A stretch of 58,284 bases of DNA from Gammaproteobacteria bacterium (GTDB lineage Bacteria > Pseudomonadota > Gammaproteobacteria > Natronospirales > JAJUFS01). Below, one piece after another: positions 17,677-28,546 of this stretch. The position numbers were made by a program, and so were the translations under genes. The number at the start of each line of letters is the position of its first letter. Positions within the stretch are counted from its first letter, which is position 1. The notes beneath the pieces are model-generated. The model was not told where the DNA came from. It saw only the letters and a program-made list of their open reading frames with translations, and made no database searches. The stretch covers positions 1-58,284 of the forward strand of contig JAWWBS010000006.1 of assembly GCA_033720895.1 (NCBI GenBank), given 5' to 3'.

Positions 17677-17716
17677 GCAGGGCGACCCCTGGTTTCAACC
17701 GGGGAGATCGCCCTGC
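17677..17716. other. Long hairpin immediately 5' of the SAH riboswitch
   Basis: Forty bases fold into one nearly continuous stem: GCAGGGCGA pairs with TCGCCCTGC, then CCCC with GGGG, then GGTT with AACC around GA. No U run follows on the minus strand, so it is not a standard metK terminator. It would stand at the 5' end of a transcript begun at the TATAAT at 17732-17737. Confidence 0.6.
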
Positions 17717-17731
17717 GAATACAAGTCGTTG

Positions 17732-17737
17732 ATTATA
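17732..17737 (-). promoter_or_regulatory. Putative -10 element for ahcY/riboswitch transcript
   Basis: A consensus TATAAT follows the metK stop codon on the minus strand. No good -35 hexamer is seen 16-18 bases upstream, so ahcY may also be read from metK. Confidence 0.45.
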
Positions 17738-17742
17738 CCGCC

Positions 17743-18906
<1,164 letters not shown>

Positions 18907-18935
18907 CAAAGACTTCCTGTTGATCCAGTCGTAGC

Positions 18936-18953
18936 ACCCGGCCGCGGCCGGGT
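18936..18953. repeat. 18-base perfect GC palindrome in the metK leader
   Basis: ACCCGGCCGCGGCCGGGT reads the same on both strands and lies 29 bases before the metK start. It could be an operator or an RNA hairpin. No U run follows, so it is not a terminator. Confidence 0.5.
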
Positions 18954-19026
18954 ACGCGAAGTGGCCCAGTCTACAACGGCTTTTGCGCGATTTCTAAGAA
19001 AGATGTGCTATCCGTAACCGGTGACG

Positions 19027-19902
19027 TCAAGGCGGTGTCACCGGCTGCGGAATCCGCTCGCGGCGCAACAGGTAAAGACCGCTGCCGACAACCACTGCCG
19101 CACCCGCCCAGACGGCCATGCCCGGCAACTGGCCGAAAATGGCGAGGTCCAGCAGCAGGCCCCAGAACAGGCTGGAGTATTCGAACGGTGCCACGATGGA
19201 GGCGGGGGCCCGCTTGAAAGCCTCGGTAATCAGCAACTGCCCCAGTGCGCCGGTGACGCCCATGCCAAGCAGCCACCAGGCATCGCCCGCCTGCAGGGGC
19301 ACCCAGCCGGGCGCGGCCAGTGCCCCGGCGCCAATGGCCAGGAAGACCACGAACCAGAAAGCCATCGCCGCCGAGGTGTCGGTCCTGCCCAGCAGGCGCA
19401 CGCTCAGGACATTCAGGGCATAGCAGGTCGCGCCGACCAGGGCGGCGACGGCGCTCCAGCCTATGGTGTTGAAGCCTGGCCGCAAGGCGATCAGCACGCC
19501 CCCAAAACCGATGGCAATGGCCAGCCAGCGTTGCCACTCGACGGTTTCGCCCAGCAGCGGCACGGACAGCGCCGTGATCAACAAAGGTGCGATGAAGAAC
19601 AGCGTGTAGGTCTCCGACAGCGGCATCTGGCTGATGGCGTAGATGAAGCTGGTCAGCATGATCACCGCCAGCGCGCCGCGCATGAGGTGCCAGCGCCACC
19701 GCACGTTCACCAGCGTGGTGAAGCCGCGCTCGCGCCACCAGACCCAGGCCAGCAGGAAGGGGATCGATACCAGCCCGCGCAGGGCAGCCACCTGCAGCGG
19801 CGGATAATGGCCGGACAACTGCTTCATGGTGCCATCCATCAGCGACAGGCTGGCCATGGCGGCCAGCATCAGCAAGATGCCCTGGATGTTGCTGTTGCGC
19901 AT
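19027..19902 (-). CDS. DMT superfamily (EamA) transporter
   Basis: The 291-residue protein has about ten transmembrane segments in two five-helix EamA repeats. Each repeat ends with the pattern seen at [19 protein letters not shown] and [18 protein letters not shown]. Such proteins export or import small metabolites; the substrate cannot be told from sequence. The start at 19902 ([17 protein letters not shown]) gives a normal first helix; the longer open frame upstream is low-complexity and covers a divergent promoter region. It lies upstream of metK on the same strand. Confidence 0.85.
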   Translation of the reverse strand: MRNSNIQGILLMLAAMASLSLMDGTMKQLSGHYPPLQVAALRGLVSIPFLLAWVWWRERGFTTLVNVRWRWHLMRGALAVIMLTSFIYAISQMPLSETYTLFFIAPLLITALSVPLLGETVEWQRWLAIAIGFGGVLIALRPGFNTIGWSAVAALVGATCYALNVLSVRLLGRTDTSAAMAFWFVVFLAIGAGALAAPGWVPLQAGDAWWLLGMGVTGALGQLLITEAFKRAPASIVAPFEYSSLFWGLLLDLAIFGQLPGMAVWAGAAVVVGSGLYLLRRERIPQPVTPP

Positions 19903-20131
19903 GCGAAAGGCCTGCCAGTCGGTGATCGAAAGTGGCGGGATTCTAGCGAGTCTCGGCGCCCTGCTACAGCTCTCATGCGCAAGGGCAAAAAAAAACCGCT
20001 CAATTGTCGAGCCCGATTGTCCTAAGTCATTGTTTTTCAAGCGCAGGCAGGGTTTCGGCGCCGCGCCGCGGGGTTGCCCCGGCAGGGGCTTTTCGGCGAA
20101 AATGCGCGGCTTCACCGAGCAGGGAGTCCCG

Positions 20132-22129
20132 ATGTCTTCACGACGCGAACTTGCGAACGCCATTCGAGCGCTCGCCATGGATGCCGTTCAGTCGGCCAAT
20201 TCAGGTCATCCAGGCGCCCCGATGGGCATGGCTGACATTGCCGAAGTGCTCTGGAACGATTTCCTCAAGCACAATCCCGCCAACCCCGACTGGGTCGACC
20301 GCGATCGCTTCGTGCTGTCGAACGGCCATGGCTCGATGCTGCTTTATTCCCTGCTGCATCTCAGCGGCTATGAGCTGTCCATCGACGACCTCAAGAACTT
20401 CCGCCAGTTGCACGCCAGGACACCGGGTCATCCGGAATACGGTTACGCCCCGGGTGTCGAGACGACGACCGGCCCGCTGGGCCAGGGCCTGGCCAATGCC
20501 GTCGGCATGGCGCTGGCCGAAAAGATGCTGGCCGCGCAGTTCAATCGCGACGGGCACGACATTGTCGATCACCACACCTGGGTGTTCATGGGCGATGGCT
20601 GCCTGATGGAAGGCATTTCGCACGAGGCCTGCTCGCTGGCCGGCGTCATGGGCCTGGGCAAGCTGATCGGCATTTACGACGACAACGGCATTTCCATCGA
20701 CGGTGAAGTGGACGGCTGGTTCCGTGACGACACGCCAGCGCGCTTCGAAGCCTACGGCTGGCACGTGATTCGCGATGTCGATGGTCATGACGCCGACGCC
20801 GTCAAGGCGGCCATCGAGAAGGCGAAAGCCGAGACGAACAAACCGACCCTGATCTGTGCCAAGACCGTCATCGGCTTCGGCTCGCCGAACAAGGCCGGTA
20901 CCGAGGGCGTGCATGGTGCCGCGCTGGGTGAAGACGAGGTGGCGGCCTCTCGCAAGGAGCTTGGTTGGGAGCACGGTCCTTTCGACATTCCCGAGTCGAT
21001 TTACGCCGGCTGGGATGCGAAGGAAAAGGGCCAGGCTGCCGAAAACGACTGGGATGTGAAGTTTGCACGCTATGCCGAAGACCATCCGGAACTGGCTGCC
21101 GAATTCACCCGCCGCATGCAGGGCGCGCTGCCCAGGGACTGGCAGGCCAAGTGCAGCGAGCTCGTTAAAACCATGCTGGAAGGCCAGGACAAGGTCGCCA
21201 CGCGCAAGGCCTCGGAAATGGCCTTGAACATCATCGGCCCGGCACTGCCGGAGATGGTCGGTGGTTCGGCGGACCTGACCGGCTCCAACAACACCTTCTT
21301 CAAGGGGTCCAAGGCAATCAGTGCCGACGACGCCTCCGGCAACTACCTGTTCTACGGCGTGCGCGAATTCGGCATGGCTGCCGCGATGAACGGCATGAGC
21401 CTGCACGGCGGGTTCATTCCCTACGGCGGCACCTTTCTGGTGTTCTCGGATTATTCGCGCAATGCCATTCGCATGGCCGGCATCATGAAGCAGGGCGTCG
21501 TGCACGTCCTGACCCATGATTCCATTGGCCTGGGCGAAGACGGCCCGACCCACCAGCCGGTGGAGCATGTCGCTTCGCTGCGCCTGATTCCGAATGTCTC
21601 GGTGTGGCGCCCCTGTGACACGGTCGAAACCGCGGTCGCCTGGCAGCAGTCGGTCGAGCGCCGTGACGGTCCGAGCGTGCTCGCGCTGTCGCGCCAGGGC
21701 CTGCCCTACATGCCGCGCAGCAAGGATGCCGTCGAGAACATCGCCAAGGGCGGCTACATTCTCAAGGACTGCGAAGGCATGCCGGAACTGATCCTGATCG
21801 GCACGGGTTCCGAAGTGGAACTGTGCATGCAGGCCGCCGAGCAGCTGGCGGCGGATGGAACCGCCGTGCGTGTCGTGTCGATGCCGAATACCAAGGTGTT
21901 CGACCAGCAGGACGAGGCGTATCGCGCATCGGTCCTGCCGCGTGAAGTGACCAGGCGCCTGGCTGTCGAAGCCGGTGTCACTGACGGGTGGTGGCGATTC
22001 GTCGGCACCGAGGGTCGCGTCATCGGCCTGGACCGCTTCGGCGAGTCCGCACCGGCCAAGGCGGTATTCGAGTACTTCGGCTTCACGACGGACAATGTCG
22101 TGAAGCAGGCAAAAGCATTGTTGAACTGA
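20132..22129 (+). CDS. tkt: Transketolase
   Basis: The 665-residue enzyme has full length. It shows the N-terminal [20 protein letters not shown], the TPP-binding [18 protein letters not shown] (about 151-168), the central [13 protein letters not shown], and the pyrimidine-domain [17 protein letters not shown] (about 463-479). It moves two-carbon units between sugar phosphates in the pentose phosphate and Calvin-type pathways. The ATG at 20132 follows AGGGAG at about six bases. It heads a plus-strand run with gap, pgk and pyk. Confidence 0.97.
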   Translation: MSSRRELANAIRALAMDAVQSANSGHPGAPMGMADIAEVLWNDFLKHNPANPDWVDRDRFVLSNGHGSMLLYSLLHLSGYELSIDDLKNFRQLHARTPGHPEYGYAPGVETTTGPLGQGLANAVGMALAEKMLAAQFNRDGHDIVDHHTWVFMGDGCLMEGISHEACSLAGVMGLGKLIGIYDDNGISIDGEVDGWFRDDTPARFEAYGWHVIRDVDGHDADAVKAAIEKAKAETNKPTLICAKTVIGFGSPNKAGTEGVHGAALGEDEVAASRKELGWEHGPFDIPESIYAGWDAKEKGQAAENDWDVKFARYAEDHPELAAEFTRRMQGALPRDWQAKCSELVKTMLEGQDKVATRKASEMALNIIGPALPEMVGGSADLTGSNNTFFKGSKAISADDASGNYLFYGVREFGMAAAMNGMSLHGGFIPYGGTFLVFSDYSRNAIRMAGIMKQGVVHVLTHDSIGLGEDGPTHQPVEHVASLRLIPNVSVWRPCDTVETAVAWQQSVERRDGPSVLALSRQGLPYMPRSKDAVENIAKGGYILKDCEGMPELILIGTGSEVELCMQAAEQLAADGTAVRVVSMPNTKVFDQQDEAYRASVLPREVTRRLAVEAGVTDGWWRFVGTEGRVIGLDRFGESAPAKAVFEYFGFTTDNVVKQAKALLN

Positions 22130-22161
22130 TTTTTTGACTTCACTGATTGGGAGATAGAGAC

Positions 22162-23172
22162 ATGGCGATCAAGGTAGCGATCAATGGTTATGGCCGCATT
22201 GGCCGCAACGTACTGCGCGCGCTGTACGAATCCGGGCGCACCGGCGAAATCCAGATCGTGGCGATCAATGACCTGGGTGATGCGGAAACCAATGCCCACC
22301 TGACCCGCTTCGACACTGCGCACGGCAAGTTCCCGGGCGATGTGTCGGTCGAGGGCGAGCACATGGTCGTCAACGGCGACAAGATCAAGGTGCTGGCCGA
22401 GCGCGATCCGGCCAAGCTGCCCTGGGGCGAGCTGGGCGTCGATGTGGTCATGGAATGCACCGGCTTCTTTGCCAGCAAGGAAAAGGCTTCGGCCCACCTG
22501 CAGGGTGGTGCCAAGAAGGTGATCATTTCCGCCCCCGGCGGCAATGACGTCGACGCGACGATTGTCTATGGCGTCAACCACGACACCCTGAAGGCTTCGG
22601 ATACCGTCATCTCGAACGCTTCGTGCACCACCAACTGCCTGGCACCGCTGGTCAAGCCGCTGCACGACGAGATCGGCATCGACACCGGCCTGATGACCAC
22701 CATCCATGCCTACACCAACGACCAGGTGCTGACCGACGTGTTCCACAAGGACCTGCGTCGTGCCCGTTCGGCCACCATGTCGATGATCCCGACCTCCACC
22801 GGCGCGGCCAAGGCTGTCGGCCTGGTGATGCCGGAACTGAACGGCAAGCTGGATGGTTACGCCATGCGCGTGCCGACCATCAACGTGTCCATTGTCGATC
22901 TCGCCTTCGTCGCCAAGCGCGATACCACGGTCGAGGAAGTGAACGACATCCTGAAGAAGGCCTCCAACGGCGCGCTGAAGGGCATCCTGAACTACAGCGA
23001 TGGCCCGCTGGTATCGATCGACTTCAACCACGATCCGGCGTCGAGCACCTACGATGCAACGCTGACCAAGGTTGCAGGCAAGCTGGTCAAGGTCTGCTCC
23101 TGGTATGACAACGAGTGGGGCTTCTCCAACCGCATGCTGGATACGACGGTTGCGCTCTTCAATGCGAAGTAA
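22162..23172 (+). CDS. gap: Glyceraldehyde-3-phosphate dehydrogenase, type I
   Basis: The 336-residue enzyme begins [16 protein letters not shown] (NAD fold) and contains the catalytic [13 protein letters not shown], with the nucleophile Cys near residue 154. It ends [16 protein letters not shown]. It oxidises glyceraldehyde-3-phosphate to 1,3-bisphosphoglycerate. The ATG at 22162 is used because the NAD-fold strand starts immediately; GGGAG precedes it. A strong terminator follows, so pgk probably has partly separate control. Confidence 0.97.
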   Translation: MAIKVAINGYGRIGRNVLRALYESGRTGEIQIVAINDLGDAETNAHLTRFDTAHGKFPGDVSVEGEHMVVNGDKIKVLAERDPAKLPWGELGVDVVMECTGFFASKEKASAHLQGGAKKVIISAPGGNDVDATIVYGVNHDTLKASDTVISNASCTTNCLAPLVKPLHDEIGIDTGLMTTIHAYTNDQVLTDVFHKDLRRARSATMSMIPTSTGAAKAVGLVMPELNGKLDGYAMRVPTINVSIVDLAFVAKRDTTVEEVNDILKKASNGALKGILNYSDGPLVSIDFNHDPASSTYDATLTKVAGKLVKVCSWYDNEWGFSNRMLDTTVALFNAK

Positions 23173-23192
23173 GTCGTACTGATGCGTGTTAC

Positions 23193-23225
23193 GAGCGAAT
23201 CCGCTTCGGCGGATTCGCTCTTTTT
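23193..23225 (+). terminator. Rho-independent terminator after gap
   Basis: A 12-pair stem GAGCGAATCCGC with its complement closes on a stable UUCG tetraloop and is followed by TTTTT. It ends 21 bases before the pgk start, so read-through may set the gap-to-pgk ratio. Confidence 0.92.
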
Positions 23226-23246
23226 GAATCAAATGGAAGCAATGCA

Positions 23247-24428
23247 ATGAACATCACCAACATGACCGACCTCGATCTCAAGGGAAAGCGCGTACTGATT
23301 CGCGAAGACCTGAACGTGCCGGTCGCCGACGGCAAGGTCACTTCGGATGCGCGCATCCGTGCCGCACTGCCGACCATCAAGCTGGCGATGGAGCAGGGCG
23401 CGAAGACGATGCTGATGTCGCACCTCGGACGTCCTGAAGAAGGTGTCTACGCCGAGGAATTTTCGCTGGCCCCGGTTGCGGAGCGCCTGACCGAGCTGCT
23501 GGGTGTGAAGGTGCGCCTGGAGAAGGACTGGCTGGACGGTGTCGAGCTGGAAGACGGTGACGTCGTGCTTTGCGAAAACGTCCGCTTCAATGCCGGTGAA
23601 AAGAAGAACGACGATGCACTGGCAAAGAGGATGGCGGCGCTGTGTGACGTCTATGTCATGGACGCCTTCGGCACCGCGCACCGTGCCCAGGCTTCGACGC
23701 ATGGTGTGGCGAAGTTCGCGCCGGTTGCGGCTGCAGGCCCGCTGCTGGCCAACGAGCTGGATGCACTGGGTCGTGCACTGGAAAACCCGGCCCGCCCGAT
23801 GGTTGCCATTGTCGGCGGGAGCAAGGTGTCGACCAAGCTGACCGTGCTGGATGCGCTGTCGAAGAAAGTGGACCAGCTGATCGTGGGTGGTGGCATTGCG
23901 AACACCTTCATTGCGGCAGCCGGCCATAATGTCGGCAAATCGCTGTGTGAAGCCGACCTGATCCCGGAGGCCAGGCGCCTGACCGAAGCTGCTGCTGCCA
24001 AGGGTGGCGAGATACCCGTACCCAGCGATGTTGTCGTTGCACAGGAATTCTCCGGTGACGCCGAGGCTGATGTGCGGACCGTCGAAAACGTCGGCGAGAC
24101 CGACATGATCCTGGATGTCGGCCCGGATACCGCCGAGTACCTCGCGGATATCCTGCGCAAGGCGGGTACCATCGTCTGGAACGGTCCGGTTGGCGTGTTC
24201 GAGTTCGACCAGTTCGGCGAGGGCACGCGCACGCTGGCACAGGCGATCGCCGATTCGTCGGCCTTCTCGATTGCGGGCGGTGGCGACACCCTGGCCGCGG
24301 TCGACAAATACGGTGTGGCTGACCAGATCTCCTACATTTCTACCGGTGGCGGAGCGTTCCTGGAGTTCCTGGAAGGCAAGACGCTGCCGGCGGTGGCTAT
24401 ACTGGAAGAACGCGCCAAGGTGGCCTGA
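23247..24428 (+). CDS. pgk: Phosphoglycerate kinase
   Basis: The 393-residue enzyme has the N-domain [20 protein letters not shown] and SHLGRPEEG near residue 60. It also has the hinge and nucleotide site ([18 protein letters not shown]) and the C-terminal [18 protein letters not shown]. It makes ATP from 1,3-bisphosphoglycerate in glycolysis. Upstream in-frame codons overlap the gap terminator, so the ATG at 23247 is chosen. A terminator follows before pyk. Confidence 0.97.
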   Translation: MNITNMTDLDLKGKRVLIREDLNVPVADGKVTSDARIRAALPTIKLAMEQGAKTMLMSHLGRPEEGVYAEEFSLAPVAERLTELLGVKVRLEKDWLDGVELEDGDVVLCENVRFNAGEKKNDDALAKRMAALCDVYVMDAFGTAHRAQASTHGVAKFAPVAAAGPLLANELDALGRALENPARPMVAIVGGSKVSTKLTVLDALSKKVDQLIVGGGIANTFIAAAGHNVGKSLCEADLIPEARRLTEAAAAKGGEIPVPSDVVVAQEFSGDAEADVRTVENVGETDMILDVGPDTAEYLADILRKAGTIVWNGPVGVFEFDQFGEGTRTLAQAIADSSAFSIAGGGDTLAAVDKYGVADQISYISTGGGAFLEFLEGKTLPAVAILEERAKVA

Positions 24429-24437
24429 TGTTCGAAC

Positions 24438-24464
24438 AAGCCCCGCGGTTGCGGGGCTTTTTTT
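24438..24464 (+). terminator. Rho-independent terminator after pgk
   Basis: A nine-pair stem AAGCCCCGC with its complement encloses GGTT and runs into seven Ts. It starts ten bases after the pgk stop. Confidence 0.92.
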
Positions 24465-24501
24465 GGTCAACGGAAGAGACAGGCACAAAGGGGAAAGTGC
24501 A

Positions 24502-25944
24502 GTGGCAAGACGGACCAAGATCATCGCAACACTGGGGCCGGCGACGGATGCACCGGGCGTGCTCGAGAAACTCATCGAGGCCGGTGTCGATGTCTGTCGC
24601 CTGAACCTGTCGCACGGCTCGCCGGACGACCACCGGGGACGGATGAATCGCGTCCGCGAAGCATCGAAGACGACCGGCAAGGCGGTGGGTGTCTTTGCCG
24701 ACCTGCAGGGTCCGAAGATCCGGATTGGCAAGTTCGCCGCCGGCTTCACGGAGCTCGTTGACGGCGCGTCCTTCGTGCTGGATGCCGAGCTAGACGAGAC
24801 CGCAGGCACGGATACCGCGGTCGGTATCACCTACAAGGAATTGCCGGATGATGTTGCGCCGGGCGACCGCCTGTTGCTCGATGACGGCCTGATCGTCCTG
24901 GAAGTCGAGAAGGTGTCTGGCAGGCAGGTGCACTGCACCGTCGAGGTCGGCGGTCGACTGTCCAACAACAAGGGCATCAATCGCCAGGGCGGTGGCCTGA
25001 GTGCGCCGGCATTGACCGACAAGGACAAGGCCGATATCAAGCTGGCGGCCGATCTCGACGTGGATTACGTCGCCATTTCCTTCCCTCGCGACGCCAACGA
25101 CGTGCAACTGGCCCGTGATCTCGTCTGGGATACCGGATCCCGCGCCGGCATCATCGCCAAGATCGAAAGGGCCGAGGCAGTCGATCGCATCGAGGAGATC
25201 GTCGAGGCCTCGGATGCCGTGATGATTGCGCGCGGCGACCTTGCTGTCGAAATCGGCGATGCCGAACTCCCGGCCGTGCAGAAAAAGATCATCCACGTGG
25301 CCCGCGACCTGAACAGCGTTGTGATCACGGCCACCCAGATGATGGAGTCGATGATCAACAACCCGGTTCCCACCCGAGCCGAGGTGCTGGACGTTGCCAA
25401 TGCGGTCATGGACGGTACCGATGCCGTCATGCTGTCGGCGGAAACCGCCGCCGGCAAGTACCCGGTAAAGACGGTCGAGGCCATGGCGCGTGTCTGCGTC
25501 GGGGCGGAGAAACAGCGCATGACCCAGCGCTCCAAGCATCGCCTGAACAGCCATTTCGAACGCGTCGACGAGGCCATTGCCATGGCGGCCATGTACACGG
25601 CCAATCACCTGGGCGTGGGCGCGATCATGTCCCTGACCGAGTCCGGATCGACCGCGCTGTGGATGTCGCGCATCCGCTCGGGCATCCCGATCTATGCCAT
25701 GACCCGCCACGAGGCCACCCGGCGACGCGTGACCCTGTACCGGGGCGTTTACCCTGTCGAATTCGACATAATCCATTCGCATCCGAACAAGATCCTGGCG
25801 GATGCCACCAATCGCCTGGTCGCCATGGGGGCAGTGCAGAAGGATGATTTCGTGATCATCACCAAGGGTGATTTCACCGGGGTTGCCGGTGGCACCAATG
25901 CACTCAAGATTCTCAAGGTGGGCGAACACGAATCCGACGATTGA
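24502..25944 (+). CDS. pyk: Pyruvate kinase
   Basis: The 480-residue protein starts with a GTG codon after a GGGGAAAG site. It has RTKIIATLGPATDAPGVLEK, the active-site CRLNLSHGSPDDH, the metal and phosphate loops VMIARGDLAVEIG, and MMESMINNPVPTRAEVLDVA with the T-x-x-A pattern. It turns phosphoenolpyruvate and ADP into pyruvate and ATP. The upstream frame is shadow sequence over pgk. It is the last of the glycolytic run; a diguanylate cyclase follows after 124 bases. Confidence 0.96.
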   Translation: MARRTKIIATLGPATDAPGVLEKLIEAGVDVCRLNLSHGSPDDHRGRMNRVREASKTTGKAVGVFADLQGPKIRIGKFAAGFTELVDGASFVLDAELDETAGTDTAVGITYKELPDDVAPGDRLLLDDGLIVLEVEKVSGRQVHCTVEVGGRLSNNKGINRQGGGLSAPALTDKDKADIKLAADLDVDYVAISFPRDANDVQLARDLVWDTGSRAGIIAKIERAEAVDRIEEIVEASDAVMIARGDLAVEIGDAELPAVQKKIIHVARDLNSVVITATQMMESMINNPVPTRAEVLDVANAVMDGTDAVMLSAETAAGKYPVKTVEAMARVCVGAEKQRMTQRSKHRLNSHFERVDEAIAMAAMYTANHLGVGAIMSLTESGSTALWMSRIRSGIPIYAMTRHEATRRRVTLYRGVYPVEFDIIHSHPNKILADATNRLVAMGAVQKDDFVIITKGDFTGVAGGTNALKILKVGEHESDD

Positions 25945-25992
25945 GCCAGGCCAGGCTGCCCTGCACCGGGATTCCGAAAGGGCAGGGGTGGC

Positions 25993-26020
25993 TTGTCGCG
26001 TCCGTCAACTGGGTTAGACT
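25993..26020 (+). promoter_or_regulatory. Putative promoter of the diguanylate cyclase gene
   Basis: TTGTCG at 25993 and TAGACT at 26015 are 16 bases apart. This would start transcription near 26027, close to an upstream ATG and 42 bases before the better-supported start at 26069. Confidence 0.45.
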
Positions 26021-26068
26021 GCTGGTATGAAAGGTCGCAGGAAAGAAGATCAGCCGAGGGAGTCGGCC

Positions 26069-27001
26069 ATGGGCAAGGTGGCGCGCAAGGCGCTGATTGC
26101 CAGCGACGAACCGCACACTCGGCGAGAACTCGAAACCGCACTGCTGACTGCGGGATTCCAGACGCTGTCGGTCGACAGCACGGACGAGGCTATCGATGCG
26201 CTGGATGCGCTGCCATCCATGGAAATCATCCTGGTTGACGAGTTGCTGCGAGGCAAGGGAGCCGCGCACCTCTTCGAGCACCTGGCGAAAAGTGCCGTGT
26301 TCGAAAACACGATCAAGATCCTGATCAACAGCCAGGTCGACAACGACCACGCACGCAAGGCGCTGGCATTGTCGGTGGATGACTGCATTGCCAAGCCGAT
26401 CCAGGCTGACGAACTGAAATTGCGCCTGGCACTCTGGAAGAAGCTGGGAGAACTGGCAGGGAAGGTGGCAACGGTTGCCTCGCATGACCAGGTGACCGGG
26501 CTGTATTCCCACGGGCTCATTCTTGAAACCGCGCAGCACGAGCTGGACCGCGCGGCGCGCGACGAGACCCCTCTTTCCGTCCTCCTCACGGACATCGACA
26601 ACCTGCGACAGATCAACGAGCACTTCGGCCACCAGATGGGCGACAAGGTCCTGTCCAGTGTCGCGCAGCGTCTCAAGGTCGCATTGCGTTCCTACGACCT
26701 CTCAGGTCGGTTCGGTGGTGAGGAATTTCTCACGGTGCTGCCGCGTTGCGGCCGGGCCAATGCGATGGAGGTGGGCGAGCGTGTCCGCCGCGCCGTGGCG
26801 GCCGAGCCTTTCCTGATCGATTCCATCAAGATGAATGTCACCGTCAGTGTAGGTGTGGCAACCACCATGGGGGACGAGCGTGTAGCCGCCCGGCGCATCA
26901 TCCGGGCGGCCGACCACGCGCTTTACAAGGCCAAGCGCGAAGGTCGGAACCGGGTCGAAATGGCTGTCAGCCTGAAGACCTGGGCTGGCCAGTCGAACTG
27001 A
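26069..27001 (+). CDS. Diguanylate cyclase with receiver-like domain
   Basis: The 310-residue protein has a response-regulator-type N-domain (about 8-125) with phosphoacceptor Asp57 (ILVDELL) and Lys109 (AKPIQ). A GGDEF domain follows (about 140-302) with GGEEF at 216-220. An inhibitory-site RSYD (207-210, RxxD) sits five residues before it, so it should make cyclic-di-GMP and be feedback inhibited. The ATG at 26069 has GAGGGAG eight bases before it; an in-frame ATG at 26027 would add 14 residues. No cognate histidine kinase is adjacent. It ends 24 bases before the convergent peroxiredoxin gene. Confidence 0.9.
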   Translation: MGKVARKALIASDEPHTRRELETALLTAGFQTLSVDSTDEAIDALDALPSMEIILVDELLRGKGAAHLFEHLAKSAVFENTIKILINSQVDNDHARKALALSVDDCIAKPIQADELKLRLALWKKLGELAGKVATVASHDQVTGLYSHGLILETAQHELDRAARDETPLSVLLTDIDNLRQINEHFGHQMGDKVLSSVAQRLKVALRSYDLSGRFGGEEFLTVLPRCGRANAMEVGERVRRAVAAEPFLIDSIKMNVTVSVGVATTMGDERVAARRIIRAADHALYKAKREGRNRVEMAVSLKTWAGQSN

Positions 27002-27025
27002 GCGGCCAGCCCGTCGCGCTTCGTA

Positions 27026-27574
27026 TCAGCCTGCCTCTGTTGCCGTAGCGGCATTCGCCTTCAGCAATTCGAGCACTTCTTCGGCATGCACGTCGGGGTC
27101 GACGTCTTCGTAGTGATGGAAGATCTCTCCCTGCGGGTTGATGATGAAGGTCTCGCGATTGGCTGTTTCGAAGACGATATAGGAATCAACGGCGTCATAG
27201 GCCTTGGCCACCTTGCCTTCGGTATCTGCCAGCAGCGGGAAGGGCAGGGAGTATTTCTCGGCAAACGCCTGGTGTGATTCGACGTCGTCCATGCTCACGC
27301 CAAGCACGGCGGCACCGAGCGCCTTGAAACGGAATATCTCGTCGCGGAAATTGCAGGCCTCGGTGGTGCAACCGGGCGTGTCATCCTTGGGGTAGAAATA
27401 GAGGACGACCCATTGTCCGCGGTAATCGGACAGTGACTGCCACTCCAGGTTCTGGTCCTGGAGCTTGAATTCAGGTGCCTGCTGTCCGACTTCGATACCG
27501 CCTGCCAGTGCGCCGGCACTCAGCAGGGCGGAAGCGATCAGGGTGTACAGGAAAGTCTTTCGGAATGCGCGCAT
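27026..27574 (-). CDS. Bcp/PrxQ-type peroxiredoxin with signal peptide
   Basis: The 182-residue protein has an N-terminal signal peptide (MRAFRKTFLYTLIASALLSA), then the peroxiredoxin core VGQQAPEFKLQDQN. The peroxidatic Cys lies in TPGCTTEAC, with a second Cys five residues later as in PrxQ/Bcp. It reduces peroxides with thiol donors. Most Bcp proteins are cytoplasmic, so a periplasmic form would be notable. The start at 27574 is chosen since the upstream frame is not conserved-looking. It follows the ParA-like gene on the same strand after 92 bases. Confidence 0.9.
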   Translation of the reverse strand: MRAFRKTFLYTLIASALLSAGALAGGIEVGQQAPEFKLQDQNLEWQSLSDYRGQWVVLYFYPKDDTPGCTTEACNFRDEIFRFKALGAAVLGVSMDDVESHQAFAEKYSLPFPLLADTEGKVAKAYDAVDSYIVFETANRETFIINPQGEIFHHYEDVDPDVHAEEVLELLKANAATATEAG

Positions 27575-27666
27575 GGCGTTCTCCTGTTGCGGGGGTAGGT
27601 GTCGTGCTGGTGGATGCGCCGCCGGCAATCGAGTGCCTGCCAGTCGGACTTGATGAACAGCGGGTA

Positions 27667-28368
27667 CTATAGCGTACTTCGAACGACCCGCGGGCCATTG
27701 ATGACCTGGGCTGCACTTGGCGGGCGTTGCGCAATCCACTCCATCAGCTTGTCCCAGTCTTCCCGGTCGGCGTCGGCGCGGGCATCTGCCAGCTCGTAAA
27801 TGCCGATACCCTTTTCGGAGCAGCGCACGTAATTCTGCGTGTCACGAAAAGCAGTCACGAAGGGGATATGCAGGCTGGTGAGAAACTTTTCCAGCGAGCG
27901 GAACATCCGGGTGCGCTGCCTGGCGCGGTTGGCCACCACGGCAATGCGGTCTTCGCGGCGATCCAGCTTGGCGATGAGCAGCAGGTCGGAAATGCAACGC
28001 GAAGCGGCATGTATGTCGATATCCGATGGCATGACCGGAATGATGACGGCATGCGCATTGCGGGTGACTTCGGTCAATCCTTGCGGGTCCAGCGCTGCCG
28101 GCGTATCGATGACCAGCCGCTCGGTCTGCGTGGGTACGCGCAGCTGCCAGCTGCGAGTCACGCCAAGGTTGCGCTGGTAGGCTGCGATACCGTTGACGAA
28201 GGGCAGGTCCTCGGAACGCTTTGAAAGCCAGCGCATGGACGAGCCCTGCGAATCCTGGTCCATCAGCGTCGTCTGGTAATCGGACATGGCAAAGCGAGCC
28301 GCCAGGTTGGTGGCAATGGTGGTCTTGCCGCATCCACCCTTGGTGTTGAGAACCACGATTTTCTGCAT
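27667..28368 (-). CDS. ParA/MinD-like ATPase (orphan)
   Basis: The 233-residue protein starts MQKIVVLNTKGGCGKTTIAT, the deviant Walker A motif of ParA-type ATPases, followed by DQDSQGSSMRWL and the Walker B-like LVIDTPAALD. No parB, parS-like repeat or chemotaxis gene is adjacent, so it is not part of a standard partition system. Such orphans position diverse cargo or act as scaffolds; the target is unknown. The start at 28368 is set by the motif at residue 11. It is divergent from the patatin gene. Confidence 0.85.
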   Translation of the reverse strand: MQKIVVLNTKGGCGKTTIATNLAARFAMSDYQTTLMDQDSQGSSMRWLSKRSEDLPFVNGIAAYQRNLGVTRSWQLRVPTQTERLVIDTPAALDPQGLTEVTRNAHAVIIPVMPSDIDIHAASRCISDLLLIAKLDRREDRIAVVANRARQRTRMFRSLEKFLTSLHIPFVTAFRDTQNYVRCSEKGIGIYELADARADADREDWDKLMEWIAQRPPSAAQVINGPRVVRSTL

Positions 28369-28546
28369 GTCGAGACCGCTGCCTGCAAGTCGGCCTACGA
28401 GCATAGCGCAAGTACTGGCCGCTTTTCGAGAATGCGTGTCACAAAAGGCCTGTCGCGGCAGCTGGCTGCAGCCAGCCACGCTGTCGAAGTTTTCCTTCAG
28501 TCCCCTCGTATGTACCGTCACGCGCCTTTCGAGGCACAATAGCCAC

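Noticed and set aside
17677-17716. The hairpin after metK as a standard terminator
   Set aside because: No U run follows on the minus strand; it is reported as a separate structure instead.
19903-20178. Longer N-terminus of the DMT transporter
   Set aside because: The added residues have no membrane segment and cover a divergent promoter region; the first helix starts at 19902.
24115-24501. Longer N-terminus for pyruvate kinase reaching into pgk
   Set aside because: It reads antisense-like low-complexity residues through pgk and a terminator; the family start follows the GTG at 24502.
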